The notes under the pieces are model-generated. The model saw only the letters and a program-made list of their open reading frames with translations. It made no database searches and was not told the origin of the DNA. Shown piece by piece: positions 1 to 8,755 of a stretch of DNA of 64,000 nucleotides. The DNA lies in contig NZ_JAIWJA010000012.1 in NCBI RefSeq assembly GCF_020515695.1, forward strand, positions 121,189 to 185,188. Direction: 5' to 3'. The DNA is from Pseudomonas sp. MWU16-30317 (GTDB lineage: Bacteria; Pseudomonadota; Gammaproteobacteria; Pseudomonadales; Pseudomonadaceae). Each line of letters begins with the position of its first letter. Positions within the stretch are counted from its first letter, which is position 1. Both the position numbers and the translations under genes were made by a program.

Positions 1-684
1 AAACCGATAGTCGGCGCCCGCATAGCGAAAGTGATCGCTGGCCTGGGTCGCCGCGAATCGGCCATTGAGCGTGGTGGTGGTGATCTTCTGGAAATCGGTA
101 GAGTCGCGTTGTTTGACCTCGTTCAACTGACCCGCGGTAATCACAAGATTATCGATGTCCTTTGACTGTAATTCGGTACCGAGGAAGGTCTGCGGGAACA
201 GCCGCGTGCCGTTGGAAACGAACAACGGGTTGATCGGCGACATCGAGCCGATATGCACTTCGCTTTGGGCGAAACGCATCTTGCCGGTGACCCCCAGCTT
301 GCCGTATTCGGACTGCGCCCTCTTGGCGTAGCTGGGGCCGCCGGCGACGGCGCTGCTTTCTTGTGGCAGCAGCCCGCTGCCGCTGCGATCGGGGCTAGAG
401 TCCAGGCGCACGCCGAGCATGCCTCGTAGGTCGAGGCCGAAGCCGACCACACCTTCGGTATAACCGGAAGTCAGGTCGAGCATGAAGCCCTGGGCCCACT
501 CTTCGGCCTTGGATTTCTGATTGGGAGCACTGCTGACCTCATCGCGCAGATCGCTGTTGAGGTAGTAGTTGAGCAACGTCAACTTGCCTTGGCTGTCACC
601 AATGAAATCGGCAAAAGCGGTTGGCATCCAGACAGCCGAGCACGCGAGGCCGATGACGCATGGCCCTGGAGAAATGAAACGCAT
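1..684 (-). CDS. OprD-family outer membrane porin, N-terminal part (runs off window)
   Basis: Substrate-specific beta-barrel porin for outer-membrane uptake of small charged or amide-type solutes. The 228 visible codons begin with a short signal-like segment (hydrophobic stretch at residues 8-25 ending in a TAFA cleavage-like site). They then show OprD family motifs: LNYYLNSDLRD near residue 40, DLTSGYTEGV near 70 and DLRGMLGVRLDSS near 85. The ATG at 684 follows a GGGG-containing ribosome site. The remaining part (family length about 420-450 residues) lies left of the window. It is the last gene of a leftward series with an MHS permease, aminotransferase and DMFase-like hydrolase, so it probably admits the same substrate. 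The family call is firm; the substrate is unknown. Confidence 0.9.
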   Translation of the reverse strand, partial: MRFISPGPCVIGLACSAVWMPTAFADFIGDSQGKLTLLNYYLNSDLRDEVSSAPNQKSKAEEWAQGFMLDLTSGYTEGVVGFGLDLRGMLGVRLDSSPDRSGSGLLPQESSAVAGGPSYAKRAQSEYGKLGVTGKMRFAQSEVHIGSMSPINPLFVSNGTRLFPQTFLGTELQSKDIDNLVITAGQLNEVKQRDSTDFQKITTTTLNGRFAATQASDHFRYAGADYRF

Positions 685-794
685 GGAAAACCCCACAAAA
701 AAGTATCGGCAGCGTTGGCGTGATAATCGATTTGTTATTGTTATTCACAGTGTGCTTTGGCAGCAGTGGGCTGGGCGCCCACTGCCGTTCGCAC

Positions 795-2102
795 TCATGC
801 GTTATGCAGTTGCAAGATGGCTGAGGATCGAGATGCCACTGTGCGGCAGCTGATGAGCGCAGCGATGCTCAGGACCGCTCCGAAACTGATGTACCAGGCT
901 GGGGACAGGCTGTCGCCGGTTACGCCGATCAACCAGGTGGCGATAAAGGGTGCAAAGCCACCGAAGACCGTCACCGCCAGGCTGTAGCTGATCGAGAGGC
1001 CCGCAGCACGGCTGCGGGTGCTGAACAGCCGCCCCAGCAGAGCCGGTACTGGCGCGAAGTACGCCGTGAGCGCAACACCCATGACAAGCTGCACGAGGAT
1101 CATGCGCTCGACACTGGGGGCGGCAACGAGGAAGGCAAATGCCGGGTAGATTGCCAGCAAGATGAAGATCGCCGCCGGCATCATTACCCGCGTTGCACCG
1201 ATACGATCCGACAGACCACCGAAGTATGGCGCCAGGCACAGTTGCACCAAGCCGGCGACCATCACCGAATAGAACGACAACTGTGCCGGCAAATGCAGCT
1301 GGCGAATGGCGTAGGTCGGCATGTACAGCAACAACATGTAGGAGCCGATGGTGCACAGCACGATCAACCCAGTGGCCGGCAGCAGGCCTATCAAGCCACG
1401 CCAGAACGACACTTTAGCCGGGCTGTCAGGGCTCGCTGCCTGGGCGCTGTATTCCGGGGATTCTTCGACGTGATTGCGAATATAGAGGCCCACCGGACCG
1501 ATCAGCGCGCCGAACAGAAACGGAATACGCCAGCCCCAGGACAGCTGATCCTCGACCGGCAGCCAGGCGATCAGCATGCCGAAGATCGCCGCCAGCAACG
1601 CGGTCAGGCCTTGACTCGCGACCTGCCAGCTGGCGAAGAAACCGCGCTGGCTTTCGTGTGTGTGCTCCAGCAGAAAGGTAGTCGAACTGCCGAACTCGCC
1701 GCCTGCGGAAAACCCTTGGATCAAGCGTGCCGTGACCACCAGCAAGGGCGCCCAGAAGCCGATGCTGGCGTAGGTGGGCATCAGGCCGATGGTCAGGGTC
1801 CCCAGGGTCATCAACAACATGCTCAGGCTCAATGCCGCTTTACGCCCTGCGCGGTCGGCGTACAGCCCCAGCACGATGGCGCCCACCGGGCGCGCCACGA
1901 AGGACACACCAAAGGTCGCAGCGGTGAGCAGCAAAGAGGACAGGTCGTCGCCCGTCGGGAAGAACAATTTGGAAATCGTAATGGCAAAAAAGCCGAAAAC
2001 GATGATGTCGAACCATTCCAGCGCATTACCGATGGTGGCTGATATCACCGCGCGTCGCTGTTGCCGGTTGTGGATGAAGCTGCCGTGGTCGCCGTTGCGC
2101 AT
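795..2102 (-). CDS. MFS permease, metabolite:H+ symporter (MHS) type
   Basis: Proton-driven inner-membrane importer of about 12 TM helices and 435 residues, the normal length of the ProP/KgtP/ShiA group. Visible MHS features are the GNALEWFDI motif in TM1 (residues 26-34), a loop 2-3 signature around LYADRAGRKAAL (near 80), RLIQGFSAGGEFG (near 127) and a central LSDRIGATRVM repeat (near 299). It sits between the aminotransferase gene and the OprD porin on the same strand, giving an outer plus inner membrane uptake route in one transcription unit. The MHS class typically carries organic acids, betaines or aromatic acids. The substrate cannot be named from sequence. Confidence 0.92.
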   Translation of the reverse strand: MRNGDHGSFIHNRQQRRAVISATIGNALEWFDIIVFGFFAITISKLFFPTGDDLSSLLLTAATFGVSFVARPVGAIVLGLYADRAGRKAALSLSMLLMTLGTLTIGLMPTYASIGFWAPLLVVTARLIQGFSAGGEFGSSTTFLLEHTHESQRGFFASWQVASQGLTALLAAIFGMLIAWLPVEDQLSWGWRIPFLFGALIGPVGLYIRNHVEESPEYSAQAASPDSPAKVSFWRGLIGLLPATGLIVLCTIGSYMLLLYMPTYAIRQLHLPAQLSFYSVMVAGLVQLCLAPYFGGLSDRIGATRVMMPAAIFILLAIYPAFAFLVAAPSVERMILVQLVMGVALTAYFAPVPALLGRLFSTRSRAAGLSISYSLAVTVFGGFAPFIATWLIGVTGDSLSPAWYISFGAVLSIAALISCRTVASRSSAILQLHNA

Positions 2103-2184
2103 GCCCGTGCCCTGAAAAATGTATGGTGATGGCAGTGATAAGGGTCCATCCGCTCGGCCAAGTCTTGATGCTCGGCTCGATTAT

Positions 2185-2212
2185 CCGCCCCCAGGCCTTG
2201 GCCCGGGGGCGG
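2185..2212 (-). terminator. GC-rich hairpin just downstream of the aminotransferase gene
   Basis: A perfect 8-bp stem (2185-2192 with 2205-2212) and a 12-nt loop begin 15 bases past the aminotransferase stop. There is no clear T-run on the leftward strand, so it may be an attenuator or mRNA-stabilising hairpin, not a full stop, before the MHS gene. Confidence 0.45.
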
Positions 2213-2226
2213 TCCCGACAAAGTGC

Positions 2227-3627
2227 TCAGTCGCCCAGCAGGCCGCGCTTGATCATCTCCTGTTCGAGGTCCAGCAGAGCCTTGCCTAGCCCTTCACAGA
2301 GCTCATCGATCTGCGCGTGATTGATGATCAGCGGTGGCGTGATCATCTGGATATCGCCATAGGCGCCGCGGTTGGCACGCCGGTTGTACAGCGCGATGCC
2401 GTACTTGAGCGCGTGCTCGGTGAGGCGTGCCGGGGCGTTCAGCTCCACAGGCAACTGGCGCTTGCTGGCCTTGTCGGCGACCAGTTCGATGGCCATCAGC
2501 AAACCGGTGCCTCGCACGTCGCCCACCAGCCGTGACCGTTGCTGAACCTCCAGCAGACGGGTGCGCAAATGATCCCCCAGGCTGACCGACTTGTGCAGCA
2601 ATTCGCGCTCGATGATTTCATCGAGCACCGCTTCAGCGATGGCGCACGACAGCGGGTTGGAGAAATAGGTATGGCCGTGGACGAAACCGCCGCTGCTGGC
2701 CACTGCATCGACGATATGGTCGGGTGCCAGCAAGGCGCCGAATGGCGTATAGCCTGCCGCCAGGCCCTTGGCCAGGGTCACCAGATCGGGGCGCACGTCC
2801 GGGAAGCGCTGCGACGCCAGGAAATGTCCGGTGCGCCCGCCGCTGAGAATTTCGTCGTGGATCAGCAACACGCCATGGCGGGTGCAGATATCGCGTACCG
2901 CTCGGTGGTAGCTGTAAGGCGCCACGATGGCGCCACTGGCCAGGCCGCCGATCGGCTCGAGGATGAACGCCAGCACCGACTCCGGTCCTTCGTCGAGAAT
3001 GGTCTGCTCCAGTGCCTGCGCACACTGCAGAGCATAGGTCTCGGCATCCACGCCGGCCGGCAGGCGATACGTCAGGGGCGCTGGCACCTTGGGCATCTTG
3101 GTCAGCATCGGCTCATAGATCGAGTGGGTGAAATCATCCCCGGTGATCGCCACGGTGCCTAGCGTCGCGCCATGGTAGCTCGGGTCCAGGGACAGCACCT
3201 TCCAGCGCGAGCCCTGGCCGGTGACCACGGCGTATTGGCGTGCGAGTTTCATGGCCGCCTCGTTGGCCTCCGAGCCGCCCGACACGAAAAACGCGCGGTC
3301 GAAGCCTTCACCGGCCAGGGCGCAGACCTTGTCGGCCAACTGCACGGTATGCGGGCTTTCGAAAAACCGTGGATAGGCGAAGGTCACTTTGGCTGCCTGT
3401 GCGGCCATTGCCTTGAGCACCCGTGGATTGGAGTGGCCAAGGTTGCTGACCATGGAGCCAGAGGTCGCATCCAGGTAGCGATTGCCGAACTCGTCGTACA
3501 GATAGATGCCCAGCGCGTGGTCGATACGCGGTGGCCGTGGCGCGCCCTTGGGCATATAGAAACCGAGGATGGACCCGCCTTTGGGGGTGTCACCGACCAA
3601 GCGTGGGGTGGCGGAATCAGGCTGCAT
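2227..3627 (-). CDS. Class III PLP-dependent aminotransferase
   Basis: Omega-type aminotransferase of 466 residues, moving an amino group between an amine or omega-amino acid and a 2-oxo acid. Family marks are FFVSGGSEANEAAMKLAR (cofactor phosphate site), SYHGAT, the LIHDEILSGGRTG stretch holding the PLP-binding Asp, and LAKGLAAGY with the Schiff-base lysine at K287. The start chosen is the ATG at 3627 (MQPDSATP), which follows an AGAGG ribosome site and overlaps the 3' end of the upstream amidohydrolase gene by 11 bp, implying translational coupling. A longer in-frame reading would only extend into that gene. Context suggests it handles an amine released by the upstream hydrolase. The exact substrate (beta-alanine, GABA, diamine or other) is not readable. 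Confidence 0.93.
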   Translation of the reverse strand: MQPDSATPRLVGDTPKGGSILGFYMPKGAPRPPRIDHALGIYLYDEFGNRYLDATSGSMVSNLGHSNPRVLKAMAAQAAKVTFAYPRFFESPHTVQLADKVCALAGEGFDRAFFVSGGSEANEAAMKLARQYAVVTGQGSRWKVLSLDPSYHGATLGTVAITGDDFTHSIYEPMLTKMPKVPAPLTYRLPAGVDAETYALQCAQALEQTILDEGPESVLAFILEPIGGLASGAIVAPYSYHRAVRDICTRHGVLLIHDEILSGGRTGHFLASQRFPDVRPDLVTLAKGLAAGYTPFGALLAPDHIVDAVASSGGFVHGHTYFSNPLSCAIAEAVLDEIIERELLHKSVSLGDHLRTRLLEVQQRSRLVGDVRGTGLLMAIELVADKASKRQLPVELNAPARLTEHALKYGIALYNRRANRGAYGDIQMITPPLIINHAQIDELCEGLGKALLDLEQEMIKRGLLGD

Positions 3628-5839
3628 GATGGGAGACCTCTTGAGAGTGGGGCTGGCTGAAGCCGAGCACGACATTGCGCAGCAAGGTGCTGACGTCATT
3701 GCGATAGTGGTTGTGCGACAGGGCCCCACAGAAAGTGATGGAGCCCACCGCGAACACCTGGCCGCCGTGGCCAGTGTGGTAATGGATCATTTCGGCGCGA
3801 ATCATCCCTTCCGGTTTGCCTCGGCCCAGCGTCATCAGGTGCGACAGCAGACAATCCAGAGACACGCCGAATCCCGGGCCGTGGCCCTCCGAACGCGCCA
3901 GCACGGTGTAACGCGCCGGGCTACCGTCCACCGCCTCGGCCGCATCCAGCTCGAAGCCCGCCGCACCGCCGGCGCACAGGCCGTAATCACCAAGAACGGG
4001 ACCCTCGATGCCTTCCAGAATCCAGCCGCCTGGCTGCTCACGCGCCTCGTCCAGGACCCTGAAGTGACTGCTTTCGTAAGGCCCCTGAGCGACGAAACCT
4101 ATGCCCACCAATTGGTTGGGGGTACGCCCGCTGTTGCGCCACAGGCCGCTGTATTGGCCGTCCAGCGCATGAAAATACTCACCGGACGGCGCCGCCCAGG
4201 CGCGGGTACCGTTTTCGCTGCGGCGCATTTCCAGCACCCCGGGGATGCTGTCGCTACGGCCGATGCGCCAGTAAAAGCCGTTGCCACCCAGGTAGCAGAG
4301 ATTGCCGCCGCCGCGCTGATAGCCCGCGAAGGCATCGAGAGTCTGCTCGGTGTGGTATTCCGGATGGGTACCCGTGAGCACGCAGGCGTACGGCGCCATC
4401 AAGGCGGCGCCTTGGCTTTGCAGGTCTTCGTCGGTGACGATATCGAAGGCGATACCCTGTTGTTCGAGCCAGTCGAGCAGGTGCGAGTCAGCGATGTAGT
4501 GCCGGCACCCTGAGCCCTTGGCATCGTTGAAGGTCATGAAGCCTGGGCGCATGGTCAGCATCGGCCGCAGCCGCGACGAAAAATACACGCCACTGCCATC
4601 ACTGTGCAGGTTGTAGGTCGAAAGCCCGTATTCGCGGTGCTCGTCGGGATTGTGCGGATAGGCACCCCACTCGGCCACCTTGGCCTTGAGCGCCGCATCA
4701 TAGTTGCCACGGGCGAAATTGGCGTAGGCCTGATAGGTGTAGGTCGGGGCGACGAACAGCACCTTGGCGGTGGGTTTGCCCAAGGCCGGCCGCACATAGA
4801 ACGGCAGGTAGTCGACATGCTCGCCGACACTTATACGCATGGCGTAGGAGCCACTCGCCAAGCCCGCAGGCACGGTGAAGCTGAAATCGGTTTGCCAGGC
4901 AGCGTCGTAAAGGTCGTCGTCGTGAAAGTGGATCGCGGCATAATGCTCAGGCGCGTGGCGCCAGCACATCTCGCTGGCATCCCAGCGACTACCGGTCACC
5001 GCACGCGATGGAAGGTTGTGCAGATGGGCATGGCGGCCATGTGGCCCGATGTCGGTAGCGATCAGCGTGTCGATGCCCAGGGTGAAATCCCAAGCTGAGT
5101 ACAGCGCCGAATGCTGGGTCGGCAGTTGGCCGATCACGTCGCTCAGTGCCAGCGATGCGCTGAACAAGCAAGGTTGCTCGAGGCGACCGTTGAATGCGAA
5201 ACGAGTCGAACCTTCGAACTGTTCGGCACCCAGCAGCAGATCGGCGGTGCTCGACAGTACGTACGGGGTAAGTACGTGTTGCTGAGCACGCAGGCTCAGG
5301 GGTGCAGGGCTGCCTGAATCGAATTGTTCGATGGCCAGCAGCACGCGACCACTGTGTGCGTCGTAGCTCAAGGCGAGGTCATACCAGACCGGCATCAGCG
5401 CGGCTTCAAAGCGCAACTGCTGCTGCGCGGCCCCCTGGTAGAGGGTGAATAGCACGCCTTCGGCATCGACCCGCACGCTGAAGCCATCATCACCGTGCTG
5501 GGACACCAGGCACTGGCTACCGCGTGGCAAGGCGGTAGGCTGAAACCGTACGCCGAAAGTCAGGCCAGACGTCGAGCAGACTGCCGGCGCCTGGCGGGAG
5601 ATGGCATAGGAGCCGGTTTGCAGCGGCTGGAAACGCGAGGGGTAGCTCGCGCTGAACACAGTGCTCAGTGCTTCAAATTTCAGACCCGGGCCCGCCGGGT
5701 TGGCGTCCGCGTGAATGACCCGCACCAAGCGGGCATCGAAAGCTTGCGCGGCGCGACTGGACACTTTGAATTGCAGCGATTCGCCGACGCTGGCGCTGAG
5801 GCGGTCGCTGTATCCGATCAGGGTAATAGGGTCTGACAT
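3617..5839 (-). CDS. N,N-dimethylformamidase large subunit-like amidohydrolase
   Basis: 740-residue protein resembling the large subunit of bacterial DMFase, a cytoplasmic iron-dependent amidase that splits dimethylformamide into dimethylamine and formate. The N-terminal half reads as beta-rich domains, including a LamG/concanavalin-like region at about 70-260. The C-terminal half from about residue 350 carries the family core: LFVAPTYTYQAYAN, EYGLSTYNLHSDG, LRPMLTMRPGF, GTHPEYHTE, YLGGNGFYWRI and HYHTGHGGQVF. The ATG at 5839 is preferred over a GTG at 5851 because GGAAA lies upstream of the former. Genuine DMFase also needs a small subunit of roughly 130 residues; none is encoded nearby. It heads the leftward operon. 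The true amide substrate is open. Confidence 0.8.
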   Translation of the reverse strand: MSDPITLIGYSDRLSASVGESLQFKVSSRAAQAFDARLVRVIHADANPAGPGLKFEALSTVFSASYPSRFQPLQTGSYAISRQAPAVCSTSGLTFGVRFQPTALPRGSQCLVSQHGDDGFSVRVDAEGVLFTLYQGAAQQQLRFEAALMPVWYDLALSYDAHSGRVLLAIEQFDSGSPAPLSLRAQQHVLTPYVLSSTADLLLGAEQFEGSTRFAFNGRLEQPCLFSASLALSDVIGQLPTQHSALYSAWDFTLGIDTLIATDIGPHGRHAHLHNLPSRAVTGSRWDASEMCWRHAPEHYAAIHFHDDDLYDAAWQTDFSFTVPAGLASGSYAMRISVGEHVDYLPFYVRPALGKPTAKVLFVAPTYTYQAYANFARGNYDAALKAKVAEWGAYPHNPDEHREYGLSTYNLHSDGSGVYFSSRLRPMLTMRPGFMTFNDAKGSGCRHYIADSHLLDWLEQQGIAFDIVTDEDLQSQGAALMAPYACVLTGTHPEYHTEQTLDAFAGYQRGGGNLCYLGGNGFYWRIGRSDSIPGVLEMRRSENGTRAWAAPSGEYFHALDGQYSGLWRNSGRTPNQLVGIGFVAQGPYESSHFRVLDEAREQPGGWILEGIEGPVLGDYGLCAGGAAGFELDAAEAVDGSPARYTVLARSEGHGPGFGVSLDCLLSHLMTLGRGKPEGMIRAEMIHYHTGHGGQVFAVGSITFCGALSHNHYRNDVSTLLRNVVLGFSQPHSQEVSHHAA

Positions 5840-5933
5840 CAGAATTTCCACAGAAGGCTAGAACATGTGCCCGAGTCTATGGACCTGAGTAAAAGGGCGC
5901 GATACAGCCACAGCTTTATCGTATATTCGCCAG

Positions 5934-6824
5934 ATGAATATCGACCTGAACTTGATACGCGTCCTCCATGCCGTGTACCTGGAGCGCAACGTCAGCCGCG
6001 CCGCAGTGCGCCTCGGCCTGTCCCAGCCACGGGTCAGCAATGCCTTGGCAACCTTGCGTCAGGCACTCAACGACCCGCTGTTCGTACGAGCGCCGGGCGG
6101 CGTGCTGCCGACACCCCTGATGCGCCGCCTGGCGCCACAACTGGACCGCGGCCTGGATGCGCTGGAAGACGCCTTGGTGCAGCGGCTGGATTTTGACCCG
6201 CTGACTTCACGGCGCGCCTTTCGCGTGCAGATGAGCGACAGCGCCGAATTGCTGTTCGCCACGCCGTTGCGCCAGATGCTGCAGCGCCTGGCGCCGGGCG
6301 TCAGCCTGCACTCGGTATCACGCGGTGGGGCTGACATTTCCCAGGTGTTGGCCAACGGTGACGTCGATTTCGCCGTGGGTCGTTATCGCGGTAACGAATC
6401 GATCCTGCAGCGGCGTCTGTTCGACGAGCGTTATGTAGTGATCAGTGATGCCAGCCTGGGCGCGGTTGCCCGTGTCGATCAGACCGCCCTGGCGGACCTC
6501 GAATACCTGGTCGTGGGCGACTATCCGGATGTCGCCCAGCTGATCGCCGACTTTGGCCTGGAGAACCGTATCCGCCTGCGTACCTCGAGCTATCTGGCGG
6601 TGCCGGCGATTCTGCCCGGCAGCGGTTTGAGCGTATGGGTGCCCTATGGCATCGCCTGCTTGATGCGCCCCCTGGGGCCCTTCGTCATGCATGAACCTTG
6701 TCAGCCACCCCGACGCATTCCCTTGGCGGTGTACTGCCACCGCCTGGCGCCATTGGACCCGGGCCTGGCCTGGATGTGGGAACGCATGGTGCCCGCCATC
6801 TGCTATCCCGAGAGCTTGCCATGA
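5934..6824 (+). CDS. LysR-family transcriptional regulator (first of a coupled pair)
   Basis: 296-residue LTTR. The N-terminal helix-turn-helix spans about residues 3-62 (DLNLIRVLHAVYLERNVSRA, then LGLSQPRVSNALATLRQ). An effector-binding domain follows from about 90. It is divergent from the DMFase-like operon with only 94 bp between the two starts (5840-5933), the usual arrangement for a LysR protein controlling the facing operon. The LFVRAPGG motif after the HTH places it in the NodD/PcaQ-like branch whose members often respond to aromatic or plant-derived molecules. The stop overlaps the start of the next LysR gene by ATGA. Confidence 0.9.
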   Translation: MNIDLNLIRVLHAVYLERNVSRAAVRLGLSQPRVSNALATLRQALNDPLFVRAPGGVLPTPLMRRLAPQLDRGLDALEDALVQRLDFDPLTSRRAFRVQMSDSAELLFATPLRQMLQRLAPGVSLHSVSRGGADISQVLANGDVDFAVGRYRGNESILQRRLFDERYVVISDASLGAVARVDQTALADLEYLVVGDYPDVAQLIADFGLENRIRLRTSSYLAVPAILPGSGLSVWVPYGIACLMRPLGPFVMHEPCQPPRRIPLAVYCHRLAPLDPGLAWMWERMVPAICYPESLP

Positions 6825-7768
6825 CCGAGCGCACGGAAATCCTCGATACCCTCGACCTAGAGCTCCTGCGTACCCTGGAGGCAGTCTGGCTGGAGCGCAA
6901 CGTCGCACGCTCGGCCTTGCGCCTGGGTGTATCACAGCCATTGGTGAGCCAACGCCTGACGCGCCTGCGGCTGTTGCTCCAGGACCAACTGTTCGTGCGC
7001 GCCCCCGGTGGCGTAGCGCCGACCGAGCTCACCCAGGTCATCGCGCCTACCATCCACCGTGCGCTCACCGAGTTGCGCGAAACCCTGCAGCGCACCCAGC
7101 TGTTCAACCCCGCCACCGCCGAGCGGCAGTTCGTGTTGCACCTGAGCGACAGCGCCGAGCTAGCGTTTCTGCCGGGCCTGCACCGCCATTTGCGCGAGCA
7201 CGCGCCAGGCATTCGACTCAAATGCGTACGCCTGAGCGCCGAGGCGCTGCCCGGCGCGATGGAACACCAAAGCGTGCACGTCGCAGTCGGTGTATTCCCG
7301 CAACTGGGCAGCGAGTACCAACGTGCGCACTTGCTGACCCAGGACCATCTGCTCGTGATGGGCTGCTCGCACCCGTTCAGCAACCGTGAGGTGACGCTCG
7401 CAGATCTGCCGGAACTGGACTTTTTGATGGTGGGTGATTTCAGCGACGTCGAAACCTTGATGGCCGAGCTCGGGCTGACCGGGCGCATCCGCCAACGGGT
7501 AGGTCACTATCTGGCGGTACCCATGCTGCTTTCTGGCGGCACCCTGGCCGCCTGGCTACCGCGCAGCCTGGTACAACCGCTAAGCCTGTTCGGCGACTAC
7601 CGCGCGTTCTCCCTGCCCCAGGCCCAACAGGTGTTCAGCGTGCACGCCATTCGCCTGCGTCGCAGTGAACGCGACCCAGGCTTGAACTGGTTTTGGGACA
7701 CCCTGGTGACCGCTGTCAGAACGGATATCCTTGGGCGAGGCACTGACTTGGTTCAAACAGGAATCTGA
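6821..7768 (+). CDS. LysR-family transcriptional regulator (second of a coupled pair)
   Basis: 315 residues, starting at the ATG at 6821 that shares an ATGA overlap with the preceding LysR stop. An in-frame extension further upstream lies inside the first gene and is not needed. The HTH reads LELLRTLEAVWLERNVARSA then LGVSQPLVSQRLTRLR. Its effector domain repeats the same landmarks as its neighbour (LSDSAELAF against MSDSAELLF; MVGDFSDVETLMAELGL against VVGDYPDVAQLIADFGL; YLAVPMLLSGG against YLAVPAILPGS), so the two are tandem paralogues. They may act as a heteromer or answer different ligands; no data here decide. Confidence 0.88.
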   Translation: MTERTEILDTLDLELLRTLEAVWLERNVARSALRLGVSQPLVSQRLTRLRLLLQDQLFVRAPGGVAPTELTQVIAPTIHRALTELRETLQRTQLFNPATAERQFVLHLSDSAELAFLPGLHRHLREHAPGIRLKCVRLSAEALPGAMEHQSVHVAVGVFPQLGSEYQRAHLLTQDHLLVMGCSHPFSNREVTLADLPELDFLMVGDFSDVETLMAELGLTGRIRQRVGHYLAVPMLLSGGTLAAWLPRSLVQPLSLFGDYRAFSLPQAQQVFSVHAIRLRRSERDPGLNWFWDTLVTAVRTDILGRGTDLVQTGI

Positions 7769-7799
7769 TACGGCTTTGCGAAGCGCCGTAGAAATAGGT

Positions 7800-7824
7800 C
7801 TTCGAAAAGTGCGGCTTTTCGAAG
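7800..7824 (+). terminator. Perfect hairpin after the LysR pair
   Basis: CTTCGAAAAG and CTTTTCGAAG form a 10-bp perfect stem around a 5-nt loop, 31 bases past the second LysR stop. No long T-run follows. It may terminate both the LysR transcript and the convergent TetR transcript. Confidence 0.5.
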
Positions 7825-7888
7825 CGGGTGCTGGCGCGGCGTGATTGATCCGACATTGTCGCGACGAGGTACCGACGCCTTTGCCTCT

Positions 7889-8536
7889 TCAGGCCGGTCG
7901 ATACGGCGTGTGACTCAGAAAGCCCAGACACATGTCGCCCAGATCCTCTTTCAACGACGCCCAATCACCCTCCCCAGCGGCATCTGCCGCTGACCCCAAC
8001 CCGAAAAACCGCGCAAAAGCTGCATAAGTGATAGCGAAGCAGCTCGCCACGGCGTGCTCTGGCGCCGGATGGCGAATTTCAGCGCGGGCCTGCAGCAGCA
8101 GGGCAATGAAGGACTCGGAAGTGAGCTTGAAAGATGCCTTGCCGCGCCGGGCAACTTGTTCGTCGTTTGCGTGGGCCATGAATGGCCTGAGCATGGGCGC
8201 GTGCCGATGCAAGTGGTCGCCCAGCAGATTGATCGCCGCCGGTACCAACGGCTGCAGTGTCAGATCCCGCGCGCCTAATTGCTCGATGAGTTGCGACCAC
8301 TCTTCGTCCAGCTCATCGAGCACCAACGCCATGACCGCTCGAAACAACTCATCCTTGCCCTTGAAGCGCGCATAGATCGAGCCTGTAGAGACGCCCGATC
8401 TTTTGCTGATACCGGCGATGGTCAGGTCTTCGAAAGTGCCGTCATGAAGGATTTCGCGCGTAGCGGTCATCAAGCGCTCCAACGCAGCGCGGCTGCGATC
8501 CTGCTTTGGCGCCATGGAGAGAGAGGTATCGGTCAT
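7889..8536 (-). CDS. TetR-family transcriptional regulator
   Basis: 215-residue repressor-type protein. An N-terminal HTH at about residues 14-60 is marked by FEDLTIAGISKRSGVSTGSIYARFKGK in overlapping pieces, ending in the usual YARF/K-KDELF signature. The helical C-terminal ligand domain is family-typical in size. The start at ATG 8536 has a weak ribosome site; an in-frame ATG at 8515 is an alternative, and a TTG at 8542 is less likely. It is divergent from the luciferase-like monooxygenase gene, and the intervening 219 bp hold a strong promoter with an overlapping inverted repeat. It probably represses that operon and may control itself. The ligand is unknown. Confidence 0.9.
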   Translation of the reverse strand: MTDTSLSMAPKQDRSRAALERLMTATREILHDGTFEDLTIAGISKRSGVSTGSIYARFKGKDELFRAVMALVLDELDEEWSQLIEQLGARDLTLQPLVPAAINLLGDHLHRHAPMLRPFMAHANDEQVARRGKASFKLTSESFIALLLQARAEIRHPAPEHAVASCFAITYAAFARFFGLGSAADAAGEGDWASLKEDLGDMCLGFLSHTPYRPA

Positions 8537-8640
8537 TGGCAAAAACGGGCCTTTTATTCTTTGTGGGCGGCAGTAGTCTAGCAGCGAGCACGGCCTATCA
8601 GGCCCGCGCTTGCGTACTGAAAAATATCACGTTTGCCCCG

Positions 8641-8696
8641 TTGACGAGCTTGCTCGCGATCTCTATAGTTCAAAACACGAACTGTAATTCTAGTTC
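8641..8696 (+). promoter_or_regulatory. Sigma-70-type promoter with overlapping inverted-repeat operator
   Basis: TTGACG at 8641-8646, a 17-bp spacer and TATAGT at 8664-8669 match the sigma-70 consensus at 10 of 12 bases. AGTTC (8667-8671) and GAACT (8679-8683) form an inverted repeat across the end of the -10 box and the expected start site. A further AGTTC half-site lies at 8692-8696. The repeat position would block polymerase, as expected for a TetR operator. The downstream gene starts at 8756 after AAGGAG. Confidence 0.72.
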
Positions 8697-8755
8697 TAAT
8701 AATAGCAGCTAGCCTCTGCACCTCCTAGCCAATAAAACAACAAGGAGTATGCGCC

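Noticed and set aside
1242..2042. 266-codon rightward open frame
   Set aside because: It is antisense to the MHS permease gene, has Gln/Arg/His-rich translation without any motif, and arises from high GC third positions.
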